Below are positions 51,601 through 61,276 of a DNA stretch of 64,000 nt, piece after piece. Where the stretch lies: NCBI GenBank assembly GCA_022539475.1, contig VCMS01000022.1, positions 248,001-312,000 on the forward strand, written 5' to 3'. Each line of letters begins with the position of its first letter. The stretch's first letter is position 1. Below the pieces are notes generated by a model. It had not been told where the DNA came from and did not search any database. It saw only the letters and a program-made list of their open reading frames with translations. The position numbers were made by a program, and so were the translations under genes. This stretch comes from Gracilaria domingensis (Eukaryota > Rhodophyta > Florideophyceae > Gracilariales > Gracilariaceae).

Positions 51601-53556
51601 TCATCTGTCGGTGGTGGGTAGAGCTTCGAAACCCTTCTGAGCAGAACTGCGCCGTCTGACGATGATGACTACACCTGCCACACATATGGCGACCAAAGAG
51701 GCAAAAGCTTTCCCGGCCGTAAAGACCAGCTGACTTGACTTTCGAACTCTTCCAACATGAGTGCATCTTTTTGCGATACCGAACTCAACGGTCTCATATT
51801 GAAGAATAGGCAGTGTTATGAGGATACGGCTTTCGCCAATTTTCTTACACGCAAAGTGAAAAGATACCTCCAGGGAACTTTCAGGTGCAAGCGCATAGCC
51901 CGAATTTGACTCCACTGACCACCCAAGAGTGCTTTTAGCTCGTATGCGCGGTTCAAGCGCTACGACTGTTTCAGGGTGTTCTACGGTTAAAGTTATTCTT
52001 CCAATACGCAAAGCAGCCTCAGGGGACTGGGAATCAAGATTGCTGTTTCGCAAAAAGACTTTCCAGTCTGATTGATTCCCAGAAAGATGCAGATGCTCAT
52101 CTGAGTGTTCAGTTCCGATGTGTTGTATCCCTACCATAAAGCTGTGTGTCGGTTCCCCATTCTTGACAACGTCTGAAGACCCCAACATCGTCCCGATCTG
52201 AAGATTAGATGGTGTTTGTCCTCCGCAATCTGTAAACATGGTATGACGAAACAGGGGTCAGTATGGATTCAAATTCGAAGTCAGGCGTGGCAATAAGTAC
52301 GGACCTTTTATCCATGACGCTGTCATATTGTCGAAGGGAGGCAATGCGACGCTCACATGGATCTCTGTTGACCCTTTTTGTTCGCAGTTGTAAGATACTT
52401 GAAATAAGGTTTCCTCCAACCCGTTGAGCACACCGCCAGATGGGTGGTTTCCTCGAACAAGAACTTCAGTAACTTCACGTTTGCTGCTAGTCACATATGG
52501 AGCCAGAAAAGCTTGTTGTGCTCCTGGTTGTTGAAGCTTCAAATATACCTCCGTTGATACGTCACTTGGTGCGACAACAAGTGCTGATGCTTCAGAGTTA
52601 TTGAAATCAATTTTGTTAGAGGCTGAGTCCTTATCCTGAACATAACCGAAGCTAATCTTGTCGTTTTCCCCAGTAGAGCATGTCTTGGTCCATGGGATGG
52701 ACAGGTTGGAAGCTTCTGACTCCCCAAAGTTCAGGTGGAGAGATAAATAGATGGACCCTGAAGCAGCCTTGCAATTATATAAAACCACAACCTTAGCCGT
52801 TGATGTGGCTCTGCTGACATCTGTGACAAAAATGCTCGGTGTTGCAATGTCATCGGCACCGTCTTGTGTAGATAGCTTAGGAGGGTGCTTCTGAAATGCG
52901 TTCTCTATCACGTCATTAGCTGTCAAGTAAGTCATCTCAAAGACTATTCGATCATTATATTTGTCATCTTGAAAGCACATATCGTCTTCGACTGTTCCAG
53001 TTCTCTCATTGATTTCCAACTTCGAACATGAATTGAACAACCCCACAAAGGCATTCTCTTTGAAAACTGGCTGAGTAATAGGACTACCAAGTCCTGGTTT
53101 GGTTATATCAATATACAAAGTCTTCAGTGGGGATGGGGTGATTGAAAGAACATTAGACTGATTTTTGGATGTTGTTGTATCTTGTCCCGAAACAATGGTA
53201 ACTGTTGAATTCTCGGCAACATCAGGGTTACTAGCAACGTCAGTATCCGTAGCGACTTGTTCAGTGCCAAACGTTTCGCTTCCCGGAGCGACATTGCCCT
53301 CACGAATGAGGTTGGTGGAGTGTTCTTCGTGAGAATCAGATGCTGAATTTCTGCCTATGGATTTCGTATTATATCCAAAAGACGTGGTTCGAAGTGGAGA
53401 TCTGAAAGCAGTCGGGCTGTTGTCGCCAAATTCATTTGAACGAAAGGAAGAACCGAATTGATGGTTAATAGACAATTGTTGGGTTGCTTGACCAGAGATA
53501 AGGATTGCGGCCACCAAAACACATGCGATACTTAGAGTCAGTACCGCTCGCACCAT
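51601..53556 (-). CDS. Type I membrane glycoprotein with three Cys repeats, two exons
   Basis: Exons: 53556-52305 and 52229-51601; the 75-bp intron 52230-52304 has GT-AG ends. 1,881 bp, 626 residues. The chosen ATG (53554-53556) opens a signal peptide, MVRAVLTLSIACVLVAAILISG cut in two here: MVRAVLTLSIACVL then VAAILISG. A Ser/Thr-rich region follows to about 190. Then come three similar modules, each starting with an aromatic-x-Cys (VLYNCKAASG, VSYNCEQKGS, FHFACKKIGES) and ending with an aromatic/basic-Cys (IPWTKTC, ASWIKDC, IAKRC). A membrane helix (SLVAICVAGVVIIV) and a basic tail end the protein. Many N-glycosylation sites. The family is not recognised. Confidence 0.7.
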
Positions 53557-54728
53557 TTTGAATTCGATAACCGAAGAAGAGATCAATGTATCGGCTACCA
53601 CCGGCAATGAGAGCTGTAGATTCGCGGGTGATGGGGATGATGAATTGTTTGTGTATATATCCAAGAATACTTGGATTGATACAAAGGTCTTCAGTGGAAT
53701 TAATAGGAAACGAAGTACCAAACTTGAAGTTTCTGCAAACACCGGTGCTCACTTTACGCACACACTTTCAGCTCAAGATGGATCAGTAAATGAGCCCAAA
53801 AATCTGTACGAACTGTACGCAGTGCTGACCAAAACCAAAAAAGTTGAGCGCGAATAAACTCCAATGCCGGAATTACTCGTTTCCTAGGTGACGGTTCTTG
53901 AAGGGGTAGGTAGAACAGTCAATGCTGACGTCAGGCGATGATTGAACGCCCTGTAACTCTTTGAAACCTTCAAAAGTATGCTGACTACCAGATGATGGAG
54001 TAAAAGAAAGAGGGAATCCAGAACTATGAGCAAATTGAGGAGAGGATACACCTTGTGTTATTCAATTACATCATACTAGTGTCTACTAGAGAGCTCCGCT
54101 TAAACAAGGCAAACCACCTTGTTAAGCAATGAATGGACTGCCCATGCGGGAAGAAGCATGAGAGCTTTGAAATCAGCTTTTGGCAGTGTTTTTTTTTGTG
54201 TGGGTGATGTTAACGATTTTGCATCGCAACAAAGCCGAACGGCGTTGAAAACCAAAGGTGTTCATGCGTCTGACAGTCTTCTTAAAATAATATGTATTTT
54301 TTACTCGAAAATATGCGCCGTGTCACACTTTGAAGCTTTTTAGACACCAATTACGAATAGATCAATTAATAATAGATTTATTTTAACACGCGAGCAATGC
54401 CCGCGTTTCAAAACCAATGGAATTCGCGGGTATCACCCATTAAATTAATCTTCTAGGCAACCCCCCGAAATCTTTCGAGCAATACACACGTGGCAATTGT
54501 TTCGATATGGAAATGGCATGGAAAAGCCAAGCTTTTCTCAAAGTTGAAAATTTTGTCTTAGTTCAGCTGACCTGGTTTCTACACGTTGGTCTGTTTGCTC
54601 TGTGGCCCTGGCATCTTCGGGTCTCGTCGAGAAAAGCTGCCATCGGCTGCGGGAGTGCCCGTCCTCAGAGACACAGGCTTATCACATTCTTTCCGAACAA
54701 AGCTGCGTTTCAACCAGTTTGGTTCGCC
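53557..54728. other. Divergent promoter region
   Basis: The interval lies between the starts of the membrane protein (minus) and COX6B (plus). It has no supported gene; a 99-codon plus frame at 53558-53857 lacks an ATG start. Confidence 0.5.
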
Positions 54729-55081
54729 ATGTCCGATGTAACGATCCAAGTTCGAACCGCTCCGCGCGACAGGCGTTTCCCAACCACAAATCAAACAAAT
54801 CATTGTTGGGCGAGGTACATTGAGTTCCATGCCTGTGCGAAAAAGAGGGGTGAGGATGACCCCGAATGCGAAAAGTTTAAGCGTTGGTACATGTCCCTGT
54901 GCCCTGTGGAGTGGGTACGTCAAGCAAATACGCTTGGTCTCGAAGAAATGCGAAATTGAAACAACAAAGCTTACGACTTGAACATCGATTTAACTCTGTT
55001 TCTCCTTTGATTTACATTGTGTCACAGGTGGAGAAATGGGACACCCTTAAGGAAGAAGGACGTTTCCCGGGACCCGAATGA
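54729..55081 (+). CDS. COX6B: Cytochrome c oxidase subunit 6B, two exons
   Basis: Exons 54729-54914 and 55028-55081; the 113-bp intron has GTACGT and TCACAG ends. 240 bp, 79 residues. The product is the intermembrane-space subunit of complex IV that bridges the dimer. Twin Cys motifs are present: CWARYIEFHAC (CX9C) and CEKFKRWYMSLC (CX10C), exactly the COX6B pattern, followed by PVEWVEKW and the closing GRFPGP. The ATG at 54729 (MSDVTIQVRTAPRD) was chosen because family members begin shortly before the FDSRFP-like motif (RDRRFP here). An upstream ATG at 54507 in the same frame would add 74 unrelated residues. Confidence 0.93.
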
Positions 55082-55293
55082 ATATTGTCGTCCGGTGTCC
55101 GAAAGCGAGAACACCAGATCTCGTAAGCGAGTTTCTCAGAGAGAAGTTTAGCTAACTGCATGGAGCAGTATCGGCGACAACGCTTCATAGATTATACGCA
55201 GCAGAACATACGTTTCAACTTATGAAAGTGTAAACAGATCGGAAGAGATTCTCAATATACATATGGCACATGACCGCAGTAGATCACTGTGCC

Positions 55294-56469
55294 CTACACT
55301 ACCTTTAAGCCCGGAAACGCTTCACATAGCTGCGCTCTAGTCAGTGAACGCTCCCCACAACCTCCAGGAATCCATTGTAATTCAAGTCCAGCAACCTGCC
55401 CACCTCGAAGCCTAGAAATGCGATCCAAAGCGCCTCGCAATCGACAAATAATCGTGGCTTCTTCGTTGTAGCAAGCAAGGTCAACACCTTCCGTCGTTGC
55501 GACAACTATTGTAGCAACGCCGTACTTTCTTGCTGACATTGGGGCATCCTGGCTACAGTTCTGAATTCGATCACCACGGTGGGATTCTATCTCTACATGC
55601 CCAGCAAACCGCTTCTCCGCGCATTTCATGTTCTCTGCAAGGAATACATCAACCTTTGGGGCGAACTTTCTGGAATCTTCGAGCAATCCTTCCTCTCCCA
55701 ACAGGATTTTTGCCGCCTCACGTGCAGCGCACGCCATTCCATCAGGATTTAACAGATTGGCGTTGGCCTCAAGCTGTTGGAGTTTGCCCATCATTGCTTC
55801 GCGTTCAGATACACAAAAAGGAATATTGATGGAAACGACAGAACAAATCTCTCTATCTTCGCTTATGGGTTCACTCACTCTTGGTTTTCGCTTCCGTGTG
55901 GCATTTCGTAGTAGTACTGATCCGGATGTAAGTGCGCTGACGCTGAAAAGTCCCAATGTGGTGGGGCGCAAAGCCATGACCCTGGTGTTGCGGTGTGGGT
56001 ACATCGAATGTCTTAACTGAACCGCGGCCAGTTCCGGTATTGGTGTCATCTGTCCCTGATAGGTCGTGGCGCTGCTGCGGGTGGGGATTCTTTGAACGTT
56101 TTCGCTTTGATAGAAACCAGGGCCTTTCTGCACTCTGGGTATCTGCTCGGGTATAACACGAAGAAGAGTCCCCTCGGGTGTGATTCCATTGTAACTTGGC
56201 CGCAATTCGTGAGCTACCATTGCCGCATGAGTTGTATCCAATTCCTCGTGAAGTGCTTGCGCCGCTACAGCAGGTTTCATCGAGATGCATGTGAGCGCAG
56301 CGAACGCAGCCGCAAGAAGAGGGGACTTCTTCACACCTGGAGTTTGAGAACACATACTCAGCGAAGCGTGCAATGGCCTTGTTTCGGCGCACCGTGAATT
56401 GAACAAATCATGCTGGTTCAAGTGCGAGTAAGACGGAAGAAAGGAACTCGTAAACGCCTGACATACCAT
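55294..56469 (-). CDS. Plastid FLAP1-like protein (DUF1517)
   Basis: 391 residues from ATG at 56467-56469. The N-terminus MVCQAFTSSFLPSY is a typical red algal plastid transit start. A second hydrophobic segment with an AVAA-Q site (PLLAAAFAALTCISMKPAVAA) suggests thylakoid routing. The DUF1517 core lies in the C-terminal half: YGVATIVVATTEGVD, then RLRGALDRISRL, and the ending LELQWIPGG ... LTRAQLCEAFPGL. In Arabidopsis the DUF1517 protein FLAP1 affects proton balance and non-photochemical quenching under fluctuating light; cyanobacteria also have the family. The frame is open upstream of this ATG, but only through TTG. Confidence 0.85.
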   Translation of the reverse strand: MVCQAFTSSFLPSYSHLNQHDLFNSRCAETRPLHASLSMCSQTPGVKKSPLLAAAFAALTCISMKPAVAAQALHEELDTTHAAMVAHELRPSYNGITPEGTLLRVIPEQIPRVQKGPGFYQSENVQRIPTRSSATTYQGQMTPIPELAAVQLRHSMYPHRNTRVMALRPTTLGLFSVSALTSGSVLLRNATRKRKPRVSEPISEDREICSVVSINIPFCVSEREAMMGKLQQLEANANLLNPDGMACAAREAAKILLGEEGLLEDSRKFAPKVDVFLAENMKCAEKRFAGHVEIESHRGDRIQNCSQDAPMSARKYGVATIVVATTEGVDLACYNEEATIICRLRGALDRISRLRGGQVAGLELQWIPGGCGERSLTRAQLCEAFPGLKVV

Positions 56470-57725
56470 CTTCTTCGAGTCTGAAAGTATGTCCTTGGAA
56501 ATTGACAAAGCAGTTCTGAAGATTACTTTTTTCTCACAAAGTAGACGTCCTATGCTTTGACAAGCGCTTGCCCGATGGGAACCAACGAAGAAGGCGTAAC
56601 TGCTACGAAGAGCGAGCAATAGATGCTAAGAAGCAGGAAGCCTGTAGTAACGCCGATGAAGTGCCGTGTCACACTTGCAGAGCTGGTGGAAAAAGGCAGG
56701 TTGGTACCGAAGACTTCTCGCCTGAATTGTAGCGCTGACTGCCTGGCGTGGCTCAGCTTCATAACCTGTGGCACTCACTATCGCGAAATGTGACACAAGA
56801 GCCAGTAACGCGCGCGCAAGTGCCTGAGGATGGCGCAATGTTCGCAGATGAGGGGCGCTCGGGCGCAAATAGATCTGAAGAGTGCTTAGAGCAGGTACAT
56901 TTCTGGTAGCGCGGCAGATATTATTGCGACATGCATGGACGAGTGAAGCAAAACTTTGGCGTTTCCTTTCGCTGCGAGTTGATAATGTGAGGTCGAGCGC
57001 ACAGATACATCTTTTGCAGAGTTTGATCCACTGGCTGACAAGTGCAATGCCTCGATTGGGTAGTATGGACGCGCCATTTTTCCTTCCACCGCCCGACTGC
57101 TACCGATGTAGGACGAAAGTTAACTTATTTGGTTGTCCTTGTTGTCATCAACATAAATTTTTCATTTTACATATTACGTGGACACGATCGTCCAAAATCC
57201 ATTGAGAGCCTGGAGTGACGTGGTAAATACCAAAAAGGCATCTAACGTTACAGGTTATTACGGTGTCTTGGGGATCAAGGCAGATAGAAGGCTAAGGCTA
57301 GCCTAAGGCTAGCCTTCTATCCTTTACCCCCGTTTTTGATGCAAATAAACTGGGACAAAATCCCTTGAAGGGCTGTCTAACCTGGATAGCCTTATATCTT
57401 TTTTAACTACAGCAGCAGCATCATCATCATCGTTTTCAGGACAGATCATGATGTGATCAACAATGTCATGCTGGCGTTGTGGACAATCTAGTGCGATAGA
57501 AAAGGTCCAATAGCGCTGAAAAGCTTTTACCCTAGGTGGGGTAGAACGGAAAAGAAAGAAAAAGAGATGTCCGTAAGAGTAGAGCGACATGGTTGAAGGA
57601 CGATGGAAGAGATTTGGTCCTAATAGCCCTTATCATTCCATCTATTTGGTCTACTACGATACATCTATGCACATTTCTGAATTATCATGATCAGGATGAT
57701 GCTCGCTTTCATTATTGACAATCCC
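56470..57725. other. Intergenic
   Basis: The region lies upstream of FLAP1 (minus) and downstream of the sugar dehydrogenase (minus). Short frames at 56626-57205 have no recognisable content. A hairpin at 57283-57321 is listed separately. Confidence 0.45.
57283..57321. repeat. Perfect inverted repeat
   Basis: GATAGAAGGCTA at 57283-57294 faces its complement at 57310-57321, with self-complementary GGCTAGCC elements in the loop. It lies in the intergenic space 3' of the nucleotide-sugar dehydrogenase gene. Confidence 0.8.
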
Positions 57726-59084
57726 CTATGCCCGTACAATTCGCAAACCCATATGCTTCGGTATTCGGTTGCGCGTATCGATGACAATGCCCTGGAAACC
57801 CTCCAGAAAAGAGTAATTCCCAAACCGGTCATGATGTGTTATCAATATCAAGGCGTCATAATCATGCACCCTTGAACGCAGGGACGTTTCTGACACGCTT
57901 TCTTTCATTGATAAATCCGAGTGTTTCCGAGTGTGACAAACAACTGGGACACATGGGTCATAATATTCGACTAGGGCACCCAAAGCCAGCAACTCCTCCC
58001 ATATAATGAGGGACGGAGCTTCTCGAATGTCATCCACGTTAGGTTTGTAAGCAATGCCCAAGAGTAAGATGAGACTTCCATTGGCACACTTATTGTGATC
58101 ATTAAGGGCGTCTTGCGTGCATTTGACTACTCTTAACGGCATTCGGGCGTTTGTTTTCGCAGCAAGCTCTATGAATCTACACGGCGCTCCTGTCTCCTTA
58201 GCTTTCCATGTTAGGTAGAACGGATCGATTGGAATACAATGCCCTCCAATTCCAGGCCCGGGATCAAACCGTTGAAATCCGAATGGTTTTGTGCCTGCCG
58301 CATCCAACACTTCCCAAATATCGACGTTCATACTTTCGAATACGAGCTTCAACTCATTTACCAAAGCGATGTTAACCGCTCGATATGTGTTTTCCAAGAG
58401 TTTTGCACACTCCGCTACTCGTGCGGAGGACACGCGAACTGGTTTTTGAAACCCCCCGTTCTTGTACAGCTCTTCCACCAAGATTGATGATTTTTGGTCT
58501 ACACCACCCACGAGTTTGGGAATGTTATGTGTCTTGTAGATTGCATTGCCCGGGTCTTCCCGTTCGGGGGAGAAGGCGACAAAGAAGTCCTCCCCCATTT
58601 TGAGATCTGATGTTGACAGTATATCAACTAGATCTGTGTCTGTAGCACCCGGGTACGTTGTCGACTCCAAGACTACGAGAGTGCCAGGTCTGATGATCTT
58701 CGCGATACGGGATGCTGTGGAAAACACGTATGACATATCAGGCTCGTCATGACTTCCTACTGGAGTCGGTAAACATATGATGAGAACCTGACAAAGCTCT
58801 AATTCGCTGAATTCTATGGTTGGCGTGAAATGCTTGGATTGCGATAGCTTCCTAGCTACATCTGGTTCCATATGGCGAATATAACATATTCCTTTCTTCA
58901 GCCTCTCGATCTTAAGTACATCAACGTCGTAGCCAACTACCCTGTAACCGGAATCATGAAGAAGATTGGCAAGAGGGAGACCGACGTAACCTAGCCCAAT
59001 CACCCCAATGCATGCGTCTTTGTATTTCAAAAGGGCAAGAAGCTTGTCATAAGATGAAGTCTTGACATGATCATTGGAGTCCAT
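57726..59084 (-). CDS. Nucleotide-sugar 6-dehydrogenase, WbpA/TviB type
   Basis: 452 residues from ATG at 59082-59084. It oxidises a UDP-sugar at C6 to the uronic acid with two NAD+ in this family. The NAD motif GVIGLGYVGLPL is near residue 28. The catalytic Cys block is PGPGIGGHCIPIDPFYL, whose HCIPxDPxYL form is typical of UDP-GlcNAc/UDP-GalNAc or ManNAc dehydrogenases (WbpA, WbpO, TviB), not of the plant/animal UDP-glucose enzyme (GFGGSCFQKD). LLLGIAYKPNVDDIREAP is the C-terminal NAD/sugar domain signature. The frame is open upstream without an ATG. The product may feed sulfated or acidic wall polysaccharides, but that is inference. Confidence 0.9.
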   Translation of the reverse strand: MDSNDHVKTSSYDKLLALLKYKDACIGVIGLGYVGLPLANLLHDSGYRVVGYDVDVLKIERLKKGICYIRHMEPDVARKLSQSKHFTPTIEFSELELCQVLIICLPTPVGSHDEPDMSYVFSTASRIAKIIRPGTLVVLESTTYPGATDTDLVDILSTSDLKMGEDFFVAFSPEREDPGNAIYKTHNIPKLVGGVDQKSSILVEELYKNGGFQKPVRVSSARVAECAKLLENTYRAVNIALVNELKLVFESMNVDIWEVLDAAGTKPFGFQRFDPGPGIGGHCIPIDPFYLTWKAKETGAPCRFIELAAKTNARMPLRVVKCTQDALNDHNKCANGSLILLLGIAYKPNVDDIREAPSLIIWEELLALGALVEYYDPCVPVVCHTRKHSDLSMKESVSETSLRSRVHDYDALILITHHDRFGNYSFLEGFQGIVIDTRNRIPKHMGLRIVRA

Positions 59085-59967
59085 CGCCAATGAACCTTGT
59101 TTCGCTTCGCCAAAGATAGAGCAAGATAGGTCTGGAACGTTCCTAGTCGGACTCGCCTGCAAATCCACTTCTTTTTTCTCAATATCAATGCTCTTCGTCC
59201 TCGAGTGTAAAATGGAGGGGGCTGGGAATGGATTTCGAGGGTGGGACTTCTCGGGCCAGACAACGCGGGTCAAGCGTCTCGCTTATTTCTGTCGGATAAG
59301 ATGATTAGGCCTCGATACAAGGCACTGACGGATACAAGAATAGTATCTAAGCCACACGCAACCACAAGCGTTCTTTGACGGACGATTATCTTCTGATGAT
59401 GATCGGCGTTACCAACGACACTTGTGATGGGTCATGATTTCACGTGGTCTGAAATGTAATCTGTTTGTCCTTTTTATGGGATTTAGCAATTCGGGAATGT
59501 TTTGCCATCAAAGCTACAGCTTTAGCTTTGTCAAGATGAGGATGAGCCTCTCGTCTTGAGCGCCCACAGGGCAATTTCAAACCATCATGATCATGATCAT
59601 CATGATGTATGCAGTAGCCTTATACCGGTTGTCTACGTCGCGAGCGCAACTTTATTCAGTAACAATTTGTGAGTAACGAAGTCCGAAATACAAGATTATT
59701 GCATTGTTCAGTGAACAAAGTTCACAGACCAAAGCATCAATTACAAAGCTCTATATTCTACTTCATTGATCGAATATTATTGCCCCTTTCTTTGCTGAGC
59801 CTGGAGCTGGCAATGCCCGCGTAAATAAGATGAGGAAAGGGATACATCCCCCCATGTAAACCGGTGTTCTCCTTCATGTCTCAACATGACTCCCTTACCC
59901 ATTGATTGAGATCATGATGGAATAGAGCCAGAGTGGGTCAAACCGAATTATGTCTTTGCGAGTGCTT
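59085..59967. other. Intergenic
   Basis: It runs from the dehydrogenase start (minus) to the 3' end of the cyclotransferase-like gene (minus). A short TGATCATGATCATCATGATG tract lies near 59588. No gene supported. Confidence 0.45.
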
Positions 59968-60486
59968 TCAACTGCGATGCGTTCTACTAGTATACCTCTT
60001 ACCCATTTCCACCATGTACGCATCTGTGCTAGGAAGAGTTAGCAGACGTTCTACCGTCCATTTATGCGCCCAAGAGGGTCCCGCATTAGACGGATCCCTG
60101 AAGTACACGTTTGCTACAACGGTTTGCCCGTCAGAAAGTTCTCCTTCATACTCATCACGAAGTTGGCTGATGACAACCTCTATGGGTTTTACAAAGTAAA
60201 ATCCTGTGTCAACACCTTCAAACTGATCCAAGGTCTTTCTAGTTTCCCTATCTACCAGAATAAGCTCACCAAATACCCTCTTTGCTCCGCTGTAGTTTTC
60301 AGAATCGATCATGAACGGAACGTGATACTCTGTGTCGACAACCAATGGAAACGGCTGTTTCGTTAACGCCTCTCCGACATAGGTTGCGGATTTCGGAATC
60401 TGGTTCTCATTCGGAAATCCACGCTTCAATGTGCCATATACAAAGTAAAGCGCTCGTTCGTCTTTACCGGCACCAGACAGCTTCAT
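59968..60486 (-). CDS. Gamma-glutamylcyclotransferase-like (AIG2/GGACT) protein
   Basis: 172 residues from ATG at 60484-60486. The family signature VYGTLKRGFPN follows at about residue 17-27, and FEGVDTGFYF at about 95-104 carries the conserved catalytic-type Glu of the DxxEG motif. Members release 5-oxoproline from gamma-glutamyl amines or peptides, or are AIG2-like with unknown substrate. The frame continues upstream another 149 codons, but that part has no homologous look and most family members begin just before VYGTLK, so the inner ATG was chosen. Confidence 0.85.
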   Translation of the reverse strand: MKLSGAGKDERALYFVYGTLKRGFPNENQIPKSATYVGEALTKQPFPLVVDTEYHVPFMIDSENYSGAKRVFGELILVDRETRKTLDQFEGVDTGFYFVKPIEVVISQLRDEYEGELSDGQTVVANVYFRDPSNAGPSWAHKWTVERLLTLPSTDAYMVEMGKRYTSRTHRS

Positions 60487-61276
60487 GCTGAAGACACATG
60501 TATAAGCTTTAGATTTCTCGCGCTGTACAGTTGCCCTGATAATTCTGGGATCTCGAGGTCCCAGAATTCTAGGAAAGACGATAAACGCAATGTTCAAGGA
60601 CTGCCTGGCTTCCCGGATGACGCTAGTCGTTTTCGTTGCAGCGTTTGGAAATGGCAAAGTGCGACACCAGGGGTAGCAGTCGACGAACTGCAGTCTCGTT
60701 CGTGTTTTGAGGTACAGGTATCTTGGGTCTTCGGAGCGCATATGTGACAGGTGTCCACCTGTGCGAGTGTGCAGAGAGTACAATATTATTGTTGTAGCTG
60801 GTGCTTTCCACAGGATGCACATGTGGTCAACGTATGCAAGACCTTGCCCATGTTGCAAGCCTTCTACACCAGATTGGACACATGAACAGACCAGCAGCGC
60901 AAGCTGTTCACGTTCCAGATTTTGGACGATCAATGAAATCTTGGTAGCCTTCTACCCCTGCGCCTTCGTACCAGTAAAGAACCTCTACAACCCATCCTGG
61001 CGCAGGGAAGCACGACGCAGAACACATAGATTATCCATGAACTGAACCATCCGTGCACGGCCCATATTTCCTCTCGCCATTGCCTGCAGAAGCACTCCTG
61101 TCTAAAACAACCAAATCAACCATCTAACTTTTTGTTTGACTACTCGAAAACTGAACGAACTTCGTTCAACGAAGTACAACCCCACGGCGTTAATCTTACT
61201 TGGCAGCTTTTGTTGTACTGAACAGACCTTCGTAGTCGTGTGTGATTTTAAGCTGTGGTCCCACTGAGTTACACCA
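60487..61276. other. Divergent promoter region
   Basis: The interval lies between the cyclotransferase-like start (minus) and the long ORF (plus). An upstream extension of the former frame covers 60487-60933 but is not convincing. GAACTTCGTTCAACGAAGT near 61147-61165 is a small inverted repeat. Confidence 0.45.

Noticed and set aside
53558-53857. 99-codon plus frame opposite the signal-peptide region of the membrane protein
   Set aside because: It has no ATG start and lies over a supported coding start on the other strand.
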